Positions 9,111-20,279 of a stretch of DNA of 64,000 nt are shown piece after piece. Source of the stretch: Amorphophallus konjac (taxonomy: Eukaryota; Streptophyta; Magnoliopsida; Alismatales; Araceae). The notes under the pieces were generated by a model that saw nothing but the letters and a program-made list of their open reading frames with translations, was not told where the DNA came from and did not search any database. The DNA lies in the NCBI GenBank assembly GCA_022559845.1, contig CM040128.1:76633247-76697246 (forward strand), given 5' to 3'. Both the position numbers and the translations under genes were made by a program. Every line of letters starts with the position of its first letter. Positions within the stretch are counted from its first letter, which is position 1.

Positions 9111-11711
9111 GATGATGGAAACTATGAGTCATTATGAGTCATTATGAACAATGTAATCAAGATAGCATCAACACTGCATCTGCCACTTAATGATAATCAT
9201 CTCGCCCTTAATGACGTCTGACATCTCCCCCTTAATGACTCAACAAACTCTCTCTGCCTTTGACATCAGCAAAAAAAAATTAGAGTTTGATGCTTGGCTG
9301 ATAAAGTGGAGATGAGCAATTCTAGACAATAAATGTTTATAAATGAGTGTTTAGTAATGGGTGAGAAATTGGAATGGGTCCAGACAAGGAATGTTCAAAA
9401 CTGAATGGGACCTCATCAAAACAGCAGGGTCGGATACCAATTGAGAAGAAGGAATATTCATCAGTGTAATCAAGTGATGAGATTTCCAAAAGTTGCAATA
9501 TCAATAGCAGCAGACAAGTAATCAAACAAAGAATTTTAGTAGTAGTGACAGACCATTCAAGCATTTCAAAATTTTGAGAATAGCATCAAAATTCTGTGAT
9601 GACAAAATTATTTCATGGAGTTCAAGAAGACATTGCATCAGTAATAATCACAATTGAAACATCATTCATTAGTCAAGCTTTCAATTTTAAGACTCTTCTG
9701 TTATATGATCTCTTATGATGTAGCCCTTATTTTCTGCTTGGTTAAAGTATAATAAATTTAGAATTTATCCATTAAACTCTTTCAAACATTTTGCACTCAT
9801 ACTTAATAGAAATAAACCAAGGCTACATGTTTAATCTTGTTTAACCTCACTTAGCCCTACTCATTCAAAATCAATGACTCCCTTAGGAGTGACTAAAGAC
9901 TAGTATTGAGATTAAACATATTTAACATTTTTAATTTTTACCTCAGGGTTACAGCATTTTTTCTGACCTTTTGGTCATATTTTCATATTTTTCTTTTGGC
10001 TCACAATTTTTAAGAGCATTCAAGTGTAGCCCTCACCTTTTGACATAAAGATGCACGCCAACAGCCCTAGTTACTCAGTGAGACTAACTATTCTGCTTCA
10101 TTTTGAGCAGAGATAGCAAAGGCACTTCATGACATAGTTCACTTCATTTCTTTGATAAAGGACCTAGTTTCTCAGTGAACCCTTAGCCATTACTCTACCT
10201 TGAGCGTTGATTCATTATTTTTATCATGTGTTGCCCTTTGGAATTTGTCAGATTGTTCTATGTTTAAACAGAATGCTTAATCAAAGTTTCTCAACCAAGG
10301 TTGCCATAACCTTAAATTTTCAGATTCTAGGAGATTGCACGGGACACAACATGTGGGAATTGGTGGAGACCTATTAAGTTCTGAATACAGCCTTTTTCAA
10401 AAAATTCAATTTTTAAACTCTTGAATCCATTAAGCTCAAACTAATAGTTTTATTCATCGGTCATCATAGGGTCTTATAAAAGAAGATTCCTCTATATAAT
10501 TTACTCAAATTAATGAATTTGTGAACATATTGAACTTATTCTAAACACAATGTGGTTCAATATATTTCAGCAAGATTCAACAAGGAAGACATTTTTTCTA
10601 GAATACTCAAGCAGACTCGTTTCAAGCTTTAGCAAGAGTGACATGGATGTTAGTTTTTAAGAATTCTGATACCAATAGGAAGAGACTCCTCTTGAGAAAG
10701 TGTAAGCTAAAGACCTTAGAGAGACTCCCCCTCAGAGGATGCTGGATTTTTGAAGCAGATTTTTAGAGTTAAGGTTTAAGAGGAAATGTAATCAAGGATT
10801 TTTCAAAGAAGCTTCCTTTTTCAGAGAATGCAAGGAAGTCGACTTGTATAGTCTACAGGCCAGCTTGAGAGTTTCCAGAATCATTTTTCAATTTAGACTA
10901 ACCCTAAATGGATGCATGAAATTTTGAGTTTTCTATCATCAATGATATGTATTCAAATGATGCCAGGTTGGTATTGGCTCCCCCTGACTAAATGCAAATT
11001 ATGCATGAGAGAAGTGCTAATCAAAGCATGAGACACTTGCTCCCTCTAACTAAATGCTCTGAAATACCAACTTTAACATGATGATCATGCAGGGAGTAAC
11101 TGAATTATGCTCATGAATATCTAAAGTGCACTGTATGCAATCTTGACCCATGGCACCGGGCGGAGGTATGTCCTCGCGCATGGTGAAGGCTTCCAGATAA
11201 GCCTAACCTTTCCTTTTTCATGTCACCATTTTATATACCCTGAGATCAAGCATGAATGAGCATAACAATGCATGAAGACACATGCAGCTTACATATGCAG
11301 ACATAAGAACTCATGCAACTCAATTTATTTCAACTCCCCCTTAAGTATTCAACCTAAGACTTCTAATGTTAACACAAACATTCCCTTGGTACTTTGCGGA
11401 GTTACAACACTCTTTGCATTTTAACAACTTCCAGACAGACCTAATATGTCTTTCAGATGACCACAATTTGATATACCACAGGGTTTTTCATGCAACCATC
11501 AATAGTTAAGACATTTAAACATGATGAAATGTATGAAATCCTATTGAATAGATAAAGCAAGATATACAAATTTTAAGACGAGAGTTATTCAAAACATCAA
11601 CTAAAATAGTAAAAAAAATAGAAATGGGGTTTTACCAACTAGGGTGCCTTGTCTCTTTATTAAACCCCTTTTATTTTCCTTGCCCCAAGGCACACCTGCA
11701 AAGACAAACTC
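9111..11711 (-). other. Non-coding 3' internal region of copy B
   Basis: About 2.6 kb without a supported reading frame. The part from 10284 rightward matches copy A (2764-4192); the part from 9111 to 10283 has no counterpart in copy A because A is truncated. This is where pol would lie in an autonomous element. I see no protease, RT or integrase motif on either strand. Confidence 0.6.
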
Positions 11712-12839
11712 TCATTTTCTATTCAAAGGTACCCAAGATCTCTTCGGTCCGGAAAGGTTAGCTGCACCTCTCACTAGTGCTGTCCATGATTTCAAAGCAT
11801 TAAAATCATCAAGCTTCATAGCAAAATAATCATTCATAGTATGTCCTGATTTCCCACAATAATGACAATGAATAAAAGCATTCAAAGTTTTCTTCAGAGA
11901 ATATGCATGACATTTCTGTGGGAAGGCAGAAGTTTTCCCATTTCTATCAAGGAAATTGAGATTTCCTCTCAAGTACCAACAGTCCTTGACTGTATGGCCA
12001 ATTCCTCTACAGTTATGACAGTAAGGCCTTCTCTTTGAGAACAATTTTGGCCTACTTGGGACAATGAGTTTTCTGTAAGCCTTAAATTCATCATTTTTCA
12101 AAGCTAGACAATCATGCATTTTATGACCAGACCTGCCACAATAAAAACACAGGATTGTCCTTCTCTAGACAGCATGATTTTCAACATGACTTTTTCTAGT
12201 ATGCACATGGGAATTTTGAAATGAACTTCTTCTATTTGAAAACTTTCTTGAATTTTTGAAGCCATTTTTTCTTTTGCATGCATTCAGATCATCAGATTTC
12301 ATGATACGATTGTCATGCATCATATGACCAGTTTTTCCATAGTAAGGACATGAAGTTCTATGTTTGGGTGCATGTGTATGTGCATTAGAATTATGTACAA
12401 TATGCACAGTGGCCACAGGGATGTTTTTGGGCTTTTTCTGCAAATCATTAACATTTTTCAATTTTTCAGTTTGTTTCACAGTTTTCTGACATGCAACTTG
12501 TTGAGAATTCTTATGAGTTGTGAACTGAAAGATTGGTAGATTTGAGGTGCTGGTTGGCCCAGAACAACACACGAATGATGTGTAAATTTTATTTTCAAAA
12601 CTCTTCTAATTTACAGGGTTGTAACCCAGCCCCTCTCCCTGAAAATTCACCTTACTTCCAAGGCGTCTATCTAAGTTATCCTTTCCTCCAACAAACTTAG
12701 ACAAAGAGTCATTAAGATCATTATTCTCACATTGGAGGGATGAGATACTAAGTTCATAACTAGCCATTTCTTCCTCGCACTCAGCAACTCTAATTTTCAA
12801 AGCTTCATTGACAACTTTGTAATCATCAATTTCTTTTAG
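11712..12839 (-). pseudogene. Copia-type gag, C-terminal part (copy B)
   Basis: This is the continuation of the gag that starts at 24050, separated from it by the nested chromovirus. It holds the end of the coiled coil (AECEEEMASYELSISSLQCEN), then zinc-knuckle-like motifs: CPYYGKTGHMMHDN (degenerate), CHNCRGIGHTVKDC (complete CCHC) and CHYCGKSGHTMNDY (last Cys replaced by Tyr). It ends GPKRSWVPLNRK before a stop at 11712-11714. Stops near 12603, 12573 and 12120 break the frame. Nucleic-acid packaging is the family role of such knuckles. Confidence 0.7.
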
Positions 12840-12844
12840 CAAAC
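12840..12844. repeat. Target-site duplication, left copy (CAAAC)
   Basis: Five bases next to the left LTR end of the nested chromovirus; the right copy at 22931-22935 reads CAAAT. The uninterrupted sequence in copy A reads GCAAATTGTTC (around 5319-5329), showing that CAAAT is original and the left copy has one change. Confidence 0.85.
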
Positions 12845-14464
12845 TGTGATGACCCAGGAGATCCGGATACCGATAAACCACTATCATCGATTTACTGATA
12901 CCAAGAGCTCGAGGAGGCCACTCAAGAAACTGATGAGGCCCCGTAAGGGTTAGTGAGTGTTTGTCGAGGGGATGCATAACGAATAAAAAGTACACGCATA
13001 ATATTAATTAAAGCATTCATTTGAACTTTAAACGTAAGTAATTAAATATATCAGAGTGGTAAATTTTATACAAGTAGTCCAGATCCATATATCACAAGTC
13101 CCACACTATACAATGGTCAAAATAAATAACTACACAGGACATATCCCGGCCAAAAGAAGAAAAAGAACAGGCTGACCACTAACCGACCATTGACAGACCA
13201 CTGTTGGTTCTAAGACTTTTCGCCAAAAGCACGAGAGAATCCTGCAGCCGGTTGCTCCGCCTCACCTGAAAAAGGAAGGGGTGAGTCTCACAACAGAGAC
13301 TCAGTAGGGCTCACAGGGATCCCTAACTCGCAACTAACTAAAGGAAAGCAGTAAAGCATGCATTGTCATAAATAAATGATAATTTAATAAAGCTGTAAAA
13401 CTAACTAAATAGTTTAGAAACAGCTAACTAACATGCCAATTGTAATTTAACAATTTAAACAAATGCGAGTACTCGAAATCTACCAATAGACCAGAACTTA
13501 ATCATTTCCAAGTGACAAGAGTGAGAAGGAGAGGAGATCCACCAGAAGAAGAAACCAGATGCGTCCACTGACCGCTTACACTGCATCTCAAGCATCTACG
13601 CAAGTCTGGATCACGACAAGCGAGACGCGTAATAGTATCAGAAATAAGTAACTAGTCAGAGTAACACTCATCAGTGTCAGTCCAAGTCTCTGAGCACGTG
13701 TGCACACACTGGCTCGTGCCTAGAGCCAGACCTCTAGCTAGTATTCCCCTCCGTAGGACGCTACGGTTGGACCGGGGCCCACGGAACTAGCCTAAAAACT
13801 ATAAACTAGGATACCCCACCACCTCTCCCGGGTGGGATCAACACTAAGAATCATCGGGCTACGACTGGAGGTTCCATCACTAGGAAAGAGAATATGATTC
13901 TATTGGGATCTAAAAACATGCCATGATTTATGATAACAATTAAACATGGCGATTATTCAGTAATTGAATGCATAAATAATTGAATCTGCAAAGAATTGAA
14001 ATCTGTCGGGATTAAACGATTGAAAGAAAACCGCCCCAGTCAATAAAACAATTTAAGCATGACGGGTATGGAATATTAAATGCATAATTAAATGAATACG
14101 CAAATATTGTAGAACAAGCGGTCGAACTAGGGCCGCTATAGTCTTAGGCGGATCGAACAACGAACCGCTGCATGTTGCTAAACGGACTAGCCGTGAAGTT
14201 TCTACCGCCATTCAGATTTAAAATATTTACACGGCCGAAATGTCAGCCGCTCGGATAAATAAACGGTTATGGCGGACCATTACAAAATTTGAAATAATAT
14301 AAACATGGTCCTTACCGGAGAACCAGATCCACGGGAATCATAATCGGATCCCTTCCCGGTCGACTCAAATCGACGGGAATTATAATTTTTAACCTGTTCC
14401 CTGCCAATCCATCATCTTAATACAACAATTTATCATATATGAATTCAGCAATGATGGGATACGG

Positions 14465-14590
14465 TAGTTTATCATCTATGAACTCAGCAGCGATGGGCAT
14501 GCTCCAAAAACATAAAGACGATGGGCATGCTTCGAAAACATAAAGATGATGGGCATGTTGATTAAAACATAACGACGATGGGCATGGCAT
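14465..14590. repeat. Short tandem repeat in the chromovirus LTR
   Basis: Units of roughly 33-36 bp built on GATGGGCATG followed by an A-rich stretch with AAAACATAA, about four copies. The same array is at about 21920-22030 in the other LTR, so it was already present at insertion. Confidence 0.8.
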
Positions 14591-14639
14591 TAGGAACAAT
14601 CTAACGGGCTAGGGCATCGATCCCCCTACCTCAAATGTG

Positions 14640-15230
14640 ATGAAAATGTTCGATCCGGCCGCGAGCAAGCTGAGGGTCGCGCCGCGGCTCGGCTCTCCCA
14701 GCCGTCTCTCTACTCCACGGTTCGTCCCGGGTTGATGCCACGGCGTTCCTTGCGTCGTGGGGAAGCTCCCGCCGGTCCTAGCATGGGAAGAACCCCTTTG
14801 GATGCCTAGCCGAGGACGCCGATTTCACCATGAGAAGGGGAGGGAGAAAGCCGCCGAGGCCGCCGAGGGGTCACACCTCCGTGCCGTGGTCGGACCCGAC
14901 GAGGTCGCCGCTGCCTCCCACACCTTGCAGGCTCACCGGTGAGGTCGCCGCTCCTCCGTCGTGGCCGATGGTGTCGCCGCGCGCCGAGAAGGAGGAATGG
15001 AGGAGAGGGGGGTTGCCGATTGCGGTGCCGTGGTGAAGGGGGGAGGGTTCGCCGCCGACCGCCGCGATCCTCCTCCTTGGAAGTTTGCCGGCGAGGCCGT
15101 CGGCATCCTCCGCTGCAGTCCCGAGTCACCGTGCGCCGATGAGACGAGAAGGGGGGAGGTCGCGGGTGTCCGCGGTTTCCCCTGTGTGCCTGCGGTTTCG
15201 GGTGAAAAAAAGGTGGGGGCGAATGAGTAG
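14640..15230. other. GC-rich block in the chromovirus LTR
   Basis: CpG- and GCC-rich sequence inside an otherwise AT-rich LTR, with a counterpart at 22080-22670. Several frames remain open over 60-150 codons on both strands, with different predicted proteins and indels between the two LTR copies that shift frames. It could be a captured host fragment or a CpG-rich promoter or leader. Confidence 0.5.
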
Positions 15231-15486
15231 AGGTAGGGAGAGAGGGGGAGATCGAATGGGTAAAAAAATGATTAAAATATTATCTTTTTTGATTTTTAAC
15301 CTTATTTTACTCTTTAAACCCTCAATTAAACAAAATTATACTTATGCCCATTAATTTCCTTAAAAGCTTTAATCTAATTAGATTAAATACTAGAAAAAGC
15401 CCATAAATTCCATGAAAATAGCTGAAATTCATGGAATAAATTTTATTTTATCACCGACAAAGATCCGTTAAAGGATGGGTCTCACA

Positions 15487-15497
15487 GTCCCTCCCTC
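15487..15497 (-). promoter_or_regulatory. Polypurine tract of the nested chromovirus
   Basis: On the minus strand GAGGGAGGGAC directly precedes the 3' LTR start (TGTGAGACCC). This is the expected place and composition for the plus-strand primer. Confidence 0.75.
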
Positions 15498-15563
15498 ATA
15501 ATAGAAATTTCATCGTCAAAATTTAAAAGGAAGAACAAGGAGAGAACTGAAAGGAATTATACC

Positions 15564-17035
15564 TTATTCAAACAAGAAAGGAAATTGCTGACGCATTTCA
15601 TCCTCACATTTCCATGTAGCTTCATTACCAGAGTGATGTTGCCAGACAACCTTAACCAGAGGGATTACCTTATTTCTTAATCGTTGCTCACGATGATCTT
15701 CAATTCTGATCGGATACTCTGTGTGGATAAATTTGCAGTCACTTCAGACCAAACTGAATCATTGAGCACGTGAGATGCATCAGGGACATATTTACTCAGC
15801 TGGGACACATGAAATACATCGTGGATTTCTTTCATCGCCGCTGGCAATTGAAGATGATAAGCCACTTGGCCCACACATTCCAGAATAGGAAACGGACCAA
15901 TATAATGGGGACTGAGCTTTCCACGCTTCTCAAACCTCATAACGCCTTTCATCGGAGATATTTTTACAAACACCATATCTCTAGGCTCAAATTGCAATGG
16001 TCGCCTATGCTGATCTGCATAGCTTTTCTGTCGACTCTGAGCTGTCAACATTTTCTGCCTGATCAAGCGAACCACATCATCACATTGCTGAACCATATCA
16101 GGTCCTGTCAATAATCTGTCACCGACCTCAAACCAGTTCAAAGGTGTACGACAAGGACACCCATATAAAGCTTCATACGGTGCCATACCAATGCTGGAGT
16201 GATAGCTGTTATTATAAGCAAATTCCACAAGTGGCAAATGCTGACTCCACGAACCTTGCCAATCTAGGCAACATGATCTCAGCACATCTTCTAAAGTCTA
16301 AATAGTCCTTTCTGACAGACCATCTGACTGCGGATGATAAGCTGAACTAAAAGCTAACTCTGTGTCCAACACTTTTTGAAAGCTGTGCCAGAAGCCAGAA
16401 GTAAACCGTGGGTCGCGATCTGACACAATTGATATTGGAATTCCATGCAATGGCACAATCTTTTGAACATAAAGCTCGGCTAATTTCTGAACACTCCAAG
16501 TAACTTTAATTGACAATAATCTTGCTATCTTTATTAATCGATCAACTAACAGCCAGATTCCATCGAAGCCCTGTGAAGTCCGGGGTAAACCCACAACAAA
16601 ATCTGTCGTGACATGATCCCACTTCCACATCGGAATTTCTAAAGGCTGAAGCATCCCTCCAGGTTTTTGATGCTCGGCTTTAACCTGTTGGCAGGTCAAA
16701 TATTTAGACACAAATGCAGCTACATCCTTTTTCATTCCTGGCCACCAGAACTACCTTTTCAGATTTTGATACATCTTGGTAGTGTCGGGGTGAATAGCAT
16801 AACGGGATCCTTGGGCTTCACGCAAGATGGCATTTCTTAACTCATCAACAGCTGGAACATACAGCCTTCCAGGGAAGCTGACCACTAAGTCATCATCAAA
16901 CTCGACATCATGCATCATTATAATGCGGGCCAAATTAGAATCTGCTTGCTGAGCTTCCTTGATATGCTGATAAATAGCTGGAGTCATCACAAGACTAACA
17001 CATATAGCTACCATCGGATCAGAAATAATGTCCAC
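15564..17035 (-). pseudogene. Chromovirus integrase with C-terminal chromodomain
   Basis: The integrase zinc region is recognisable (HPDTTKMYQNLK...FWWPGMKKDV...YLTCQQVKAEH), but two positions normally His and Cys in this family read Gln (REAQGS) and Tyr (KYLTC). The core keeps TTDFVVGL, SDRDPRF and QSDGLSERT, giving the D, D and E catalytic positions. NEATW with VIPLVKVVW near the end, stop at 15564-15566, is the chromodomain, which in this family binds modified histone H3 and steers insertion into heterochromatin. Stops near 16736 and 16286 and a frameshift near 15680 break the frame. The gene is the 3' part of a gag-pol fusion. Confidence 0.85.
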
Positions 17036-17056
17036 GCTAAAAGTTTCACTAGGAAA

Positions 17057-19107
17057 CTATTCCCACAACTTCCATTCATGAACAAGCAAAAGACTAATTT
17101 GCACTTTCCTGCTCAGAGCATCAGCCACAACATTCATTTTACCTGGCTGATAGGAAAGAGTGAAATCATAGTCTTCCATATATTCCATCCATCTGCGCTG
17201 TCGGAGATTCAAATCTTTTTGAGAGAACACATACTGCAAGCTTTGATGATCAGTAAAGATCTCAAATTTCTCGCCATACAAGTAGTGTCTCTAGATTTTT
17301 AGTGCAAAGATCACCACTGCAAGCTCTAAATCATGAGTCAGATAATTCTCTTCATCCTGTTTCAACTGTCGGGATGTATAAGCTATGACTTTACCATGTT
17401 GCATAAGCACTGCACCCAAACCTACTCGAGAAGCATTCGTGCAAACCACGAATCCACCTGAGCCAGAAGGTAATACCAGGACTAGAGAAGAAGTGAGAAG
17501 CCTTTTAATTCATTGAAGCTCTGCTCACACTGGTCTGACCAGATAAAAGGCACATCCTTACGTGTCAGTCTAGTCATCGGCGCGGTAATCCGTGCAAAGT
17601 CTTGAATGAATCTTCGATAATAACCAGCAAGACCCAAAAAACTTCTGATCTCTGTCACAGTCCTTGGTCTCTGCCATTGAAGAACATCCTCAATTTTAGC
17701 TCGATCAACTACAACTCCATCACCAGAAATCACATGGTCGAGAAAATGAACTTCTCGAAGTCAAAACTCACATTTACTGAATTTTGCATAGAGTTCATGA
17801 TCTCGAAGAGTTTGCAATACAATCTTGAGATGCTGAACATGTTCTTCTTCAGAAGCAGAATAAAAAAGAATATCATCGACAAAGATCACAACAAACTGGT
17901 CCAGATACGGATGAAACACACGTTGCATCAGGTCCATGAAAGCTACTGGAGCATTGGTTAGCCCGAACGGCATAACCAAAAACTCATAGATACCATAACG
18001 CGTGCTAAAAGCAGTCTTTTCTACATCAGATTCTTGAATCCTCAATTGGAAATAGCCGGATCGAAGATCAATCCGTGAAAAGATAGTAGCTGACTGCAAT
18101 TGATCAAACAAATCATCAATCCTGGGCAGAGGATACTTATTCTTGACAGTCACTTGATTCAATTGCCTATAATCAATACATAGCCTCAGGCTTCCATCCT
18201 TCTTCTTCACAAACAAGACTGGAGCACTCCATAGAGAAAATTTGGGACAAATATAGCCTTTTCCCAACAATTCTAACAACTGTGCTCGTAATTCTTTCAA
18301 TTCAACTAGAGCCATACGGTATGGTGCCTTTGCTAAAGGTACCGTACCTGGAATCAATTCAATCACCATTTGTATTTCTCGCTGAGGAGGTAGGCCTGGT
18401 AACTCTTCAGGAAATATATCAGTAAATTCACAAACCACAGGAATAGCATTGATATCCTGTTGTGGTGCCTCAACAGTAACCACGTAAGCTAAGAATCCCT
18501 GACAACCTGCATTAAGCAATCTACAGGCTCGAATAGCAAAAATGATCAAGCGAGAAGAACAAGATCGAATACCTTGAAAATAGAATGCTGGTTTCCCATG
18601 TGGCTAAAAAGAGACTTTCTTTGATCTGCAATCAACCACGGGTCCATACTTTTCTAACCAATCCATGCCCAGAATAATATCATAATCAACCTGCTGCAAC
18701 GCATATAATCTAGCCGACAACTGATGATTACCAATCATAATAGGCGACTCTTCCAGACAAAGGGGAGTGAACATGAAATCCCTAGAAGGTAGTTCCACAA
18801 GCAACTCACAAGTAATTTTAGAAGTCGGCTCCTCAATACAGGCAATGAAGTCTTCATAAATAAATGAATGAGAAGCGCTTGAATCAAATAAGACACGAGC
18901 TGCATGACCATAAATCATAATCGTACCTTCAACAAGATGAGACGCCACAGCTTCAACACGGGTTATATGAGAAACCTTCCCTTTCTGCTTCCTGCCCGCT
19001 GCAGTAGGCTGCTGGGAAGAAGACACTGAAGCTTGAGGATAATATTGTTGTGCCTGAGGTGGTGGAGGAGGTCTGAACTGAGACGGTTGTAGTTGAGAAA
19101 ACTGCAT
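17057..19107 (-). pseudogene. Chromovirus protease, reverse transcriptase and RNase H
   Basis: Protease: ARVLFDSSASHSFI, where the usual D-S-G triad reads D-S-S, and [72 protein letters not shown] and the catalytic box FVDD near 17875-17886 (Tyr replaced by Phe). RNase [28 protein letters not shown] and the terminal [11 protein letters not shown]. The frame is continuous with gag to about 17490, then shifts by an indel in RNase H. Stops at 18601, 17758 and 17279 interrupt it. The enzyme copies element RNA into DNA in cytoplasmic particles; this copy cannot. Confidence 0.9.
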
Positions 19108-20127
19108 TGGCTTCGGCCTCTAAGGAAAATCTCGCACCACATGTCCCGGTTGATCACATCGGAAACAAACCACCGGCATTGAACAGGGATTGCCTGGGTG
19201 GCTCCCACCACATCTCGGACACTATCTCGGCTGACTCGCCACTGAACCCTGGCGTTGTTGGAAAGAAGGTGCCGATTGCTGCTGTACAGTACCAGAAGAT
19301 GCTTGACTACCATACCGCTTCTTAAACTTCTTGAATTTCTTAAACTTGGGTTTAGAAACAGGAATGCCACTGGCAGTAGGTACAGCAGATGGAACTCCTA
19401 CCGCAGATGGATGACTGAACTGTTGATGCTGCACCCTCGGCTGGATTGAGTCAACTGAAAGATGCCCCCGAGATCTAGCCATGTCAAGCTCTAAAGCCGC
19501 AGCCGCCTGGTACGCTACGTCCATTTCTGCTACACTGGTCACGATCAAAGGTTGCCTCAACTCTGGTTTCAATCCACACAGAAATTGCTCAGTCTTTAAG
19601 CCTTCATCAGCAAGAATGTGGGGCGCATACCGACCCAATTCCATGAACTTGTTTCGATATTCCTGCACACTCATATCACCTTGAGCTAGTTCCATGAATT
19701 GGTGCATCTTATCCATTCTAAGGTAAGATGTACTGTAAGTACGCTCAAAGGTCATAACAAACTCCTACCATGTGATCTGACGAAGCGGACGGGGTCAGAA
19801 AGCAACCTCCCACTCCGTGGTCCACCACGAGAGTGCTGCTCCCTGAAGTTGAAATGTAGCCAGCATAACTTTTTTATCCTCCGTGCACTCCATGGAACGA
19901 AATACACATTCGGTTGCATCAATCCATACTCTAGCTGCATCGGGATCTGCTTGTCCTGCATAAGTCGGTGGGTGGAACAGCAAAAATTCTTTCAATGCCC
20001 TGCCATGACCACCTGGAGGCAAATCGGCTTGAGGAGCAGGATCAGCTTGAATTGGAGCTGGCACATTAGCTAGAGGAGAAGAACCACTTCCTTCCCTCAG
20101 GATGCGTGCCCTTCTACGAGGCGGCAT
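19108..20127 (-). pseudogene. Chromovirus gag
   Basis: It starts MPPRRRARILREGSG at 20127, about 140 nt downstream of the primer site. The N-terminal half has the gag core (FLLFHPPTYAGQADPDAARVW..., MECTEDKKVMLATFQLQGAALSWW), then YRNKFMELGRYAPHI and FLCGLKPELRQPL typical of plant chromovirus gag. Near 19200-19130 there is a double zinc region (CGGSHPGNPC, CFRCDQPGHVVRDF) whose final Cys is Phe. Stops at about 19792, 19756 and 19125 are in frame 0, the same frame as protease and RT, so gag and pol form one polyprotein as in Tekay/Del elements. Confidence 0.85.
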
Positions 20128-20265
20128 TTTGATCTAGAAGAAAACACGTAATAACATAAAATCAATCAGTAATCATGGAAAACATCATAAGCCAGCAGTA
20201 GTAGACTCACATGGACTTGTTCTGGACTAATGCAATTCCAATTCCTTATACAAATCCTCAACACC

Positions 20266-20277
20266 GCTCTGATACCA
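20266..20277 (-). promoter_or_regulatory. Primer-binding site of the nested chromovirus
   Basis: On the minus strand TGGTATCAGAGC, a perfect match to the plant retrotransposon site for initiator tRNA-Met, 2 nt from the 5' LTR end at 20280. Confidence 0.92.
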
Positions 20278-20279
20278 AC

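Larger units (their letters stand above)
12845..15486 (-). repeat. 3' LTR of the nested chromovirus (2642 bp)
   Basis: It starts TGTGATGACCC and ends GGGTCTCACA and is collinear with 20280-22930. Contents: ACGG/CCGC hairpin motifs (14105-14290), a short tandem repeat (14465-14590), a GC-rich block (about 14640-15230) and an AT-rich end next to the polypurine tract. Reading frames in the GC-rich block are open on both strands because of composition; I do not take them as genes. Confidence 0.92.

Noticed and set aside
14757..15354. Several overlapping GC-rich reading frames on both strands as genes
   Set aside because: They lie in an LTR, are open because of base composition and change frame between the two LTR copies (14757-15354 vs 22170-22777).
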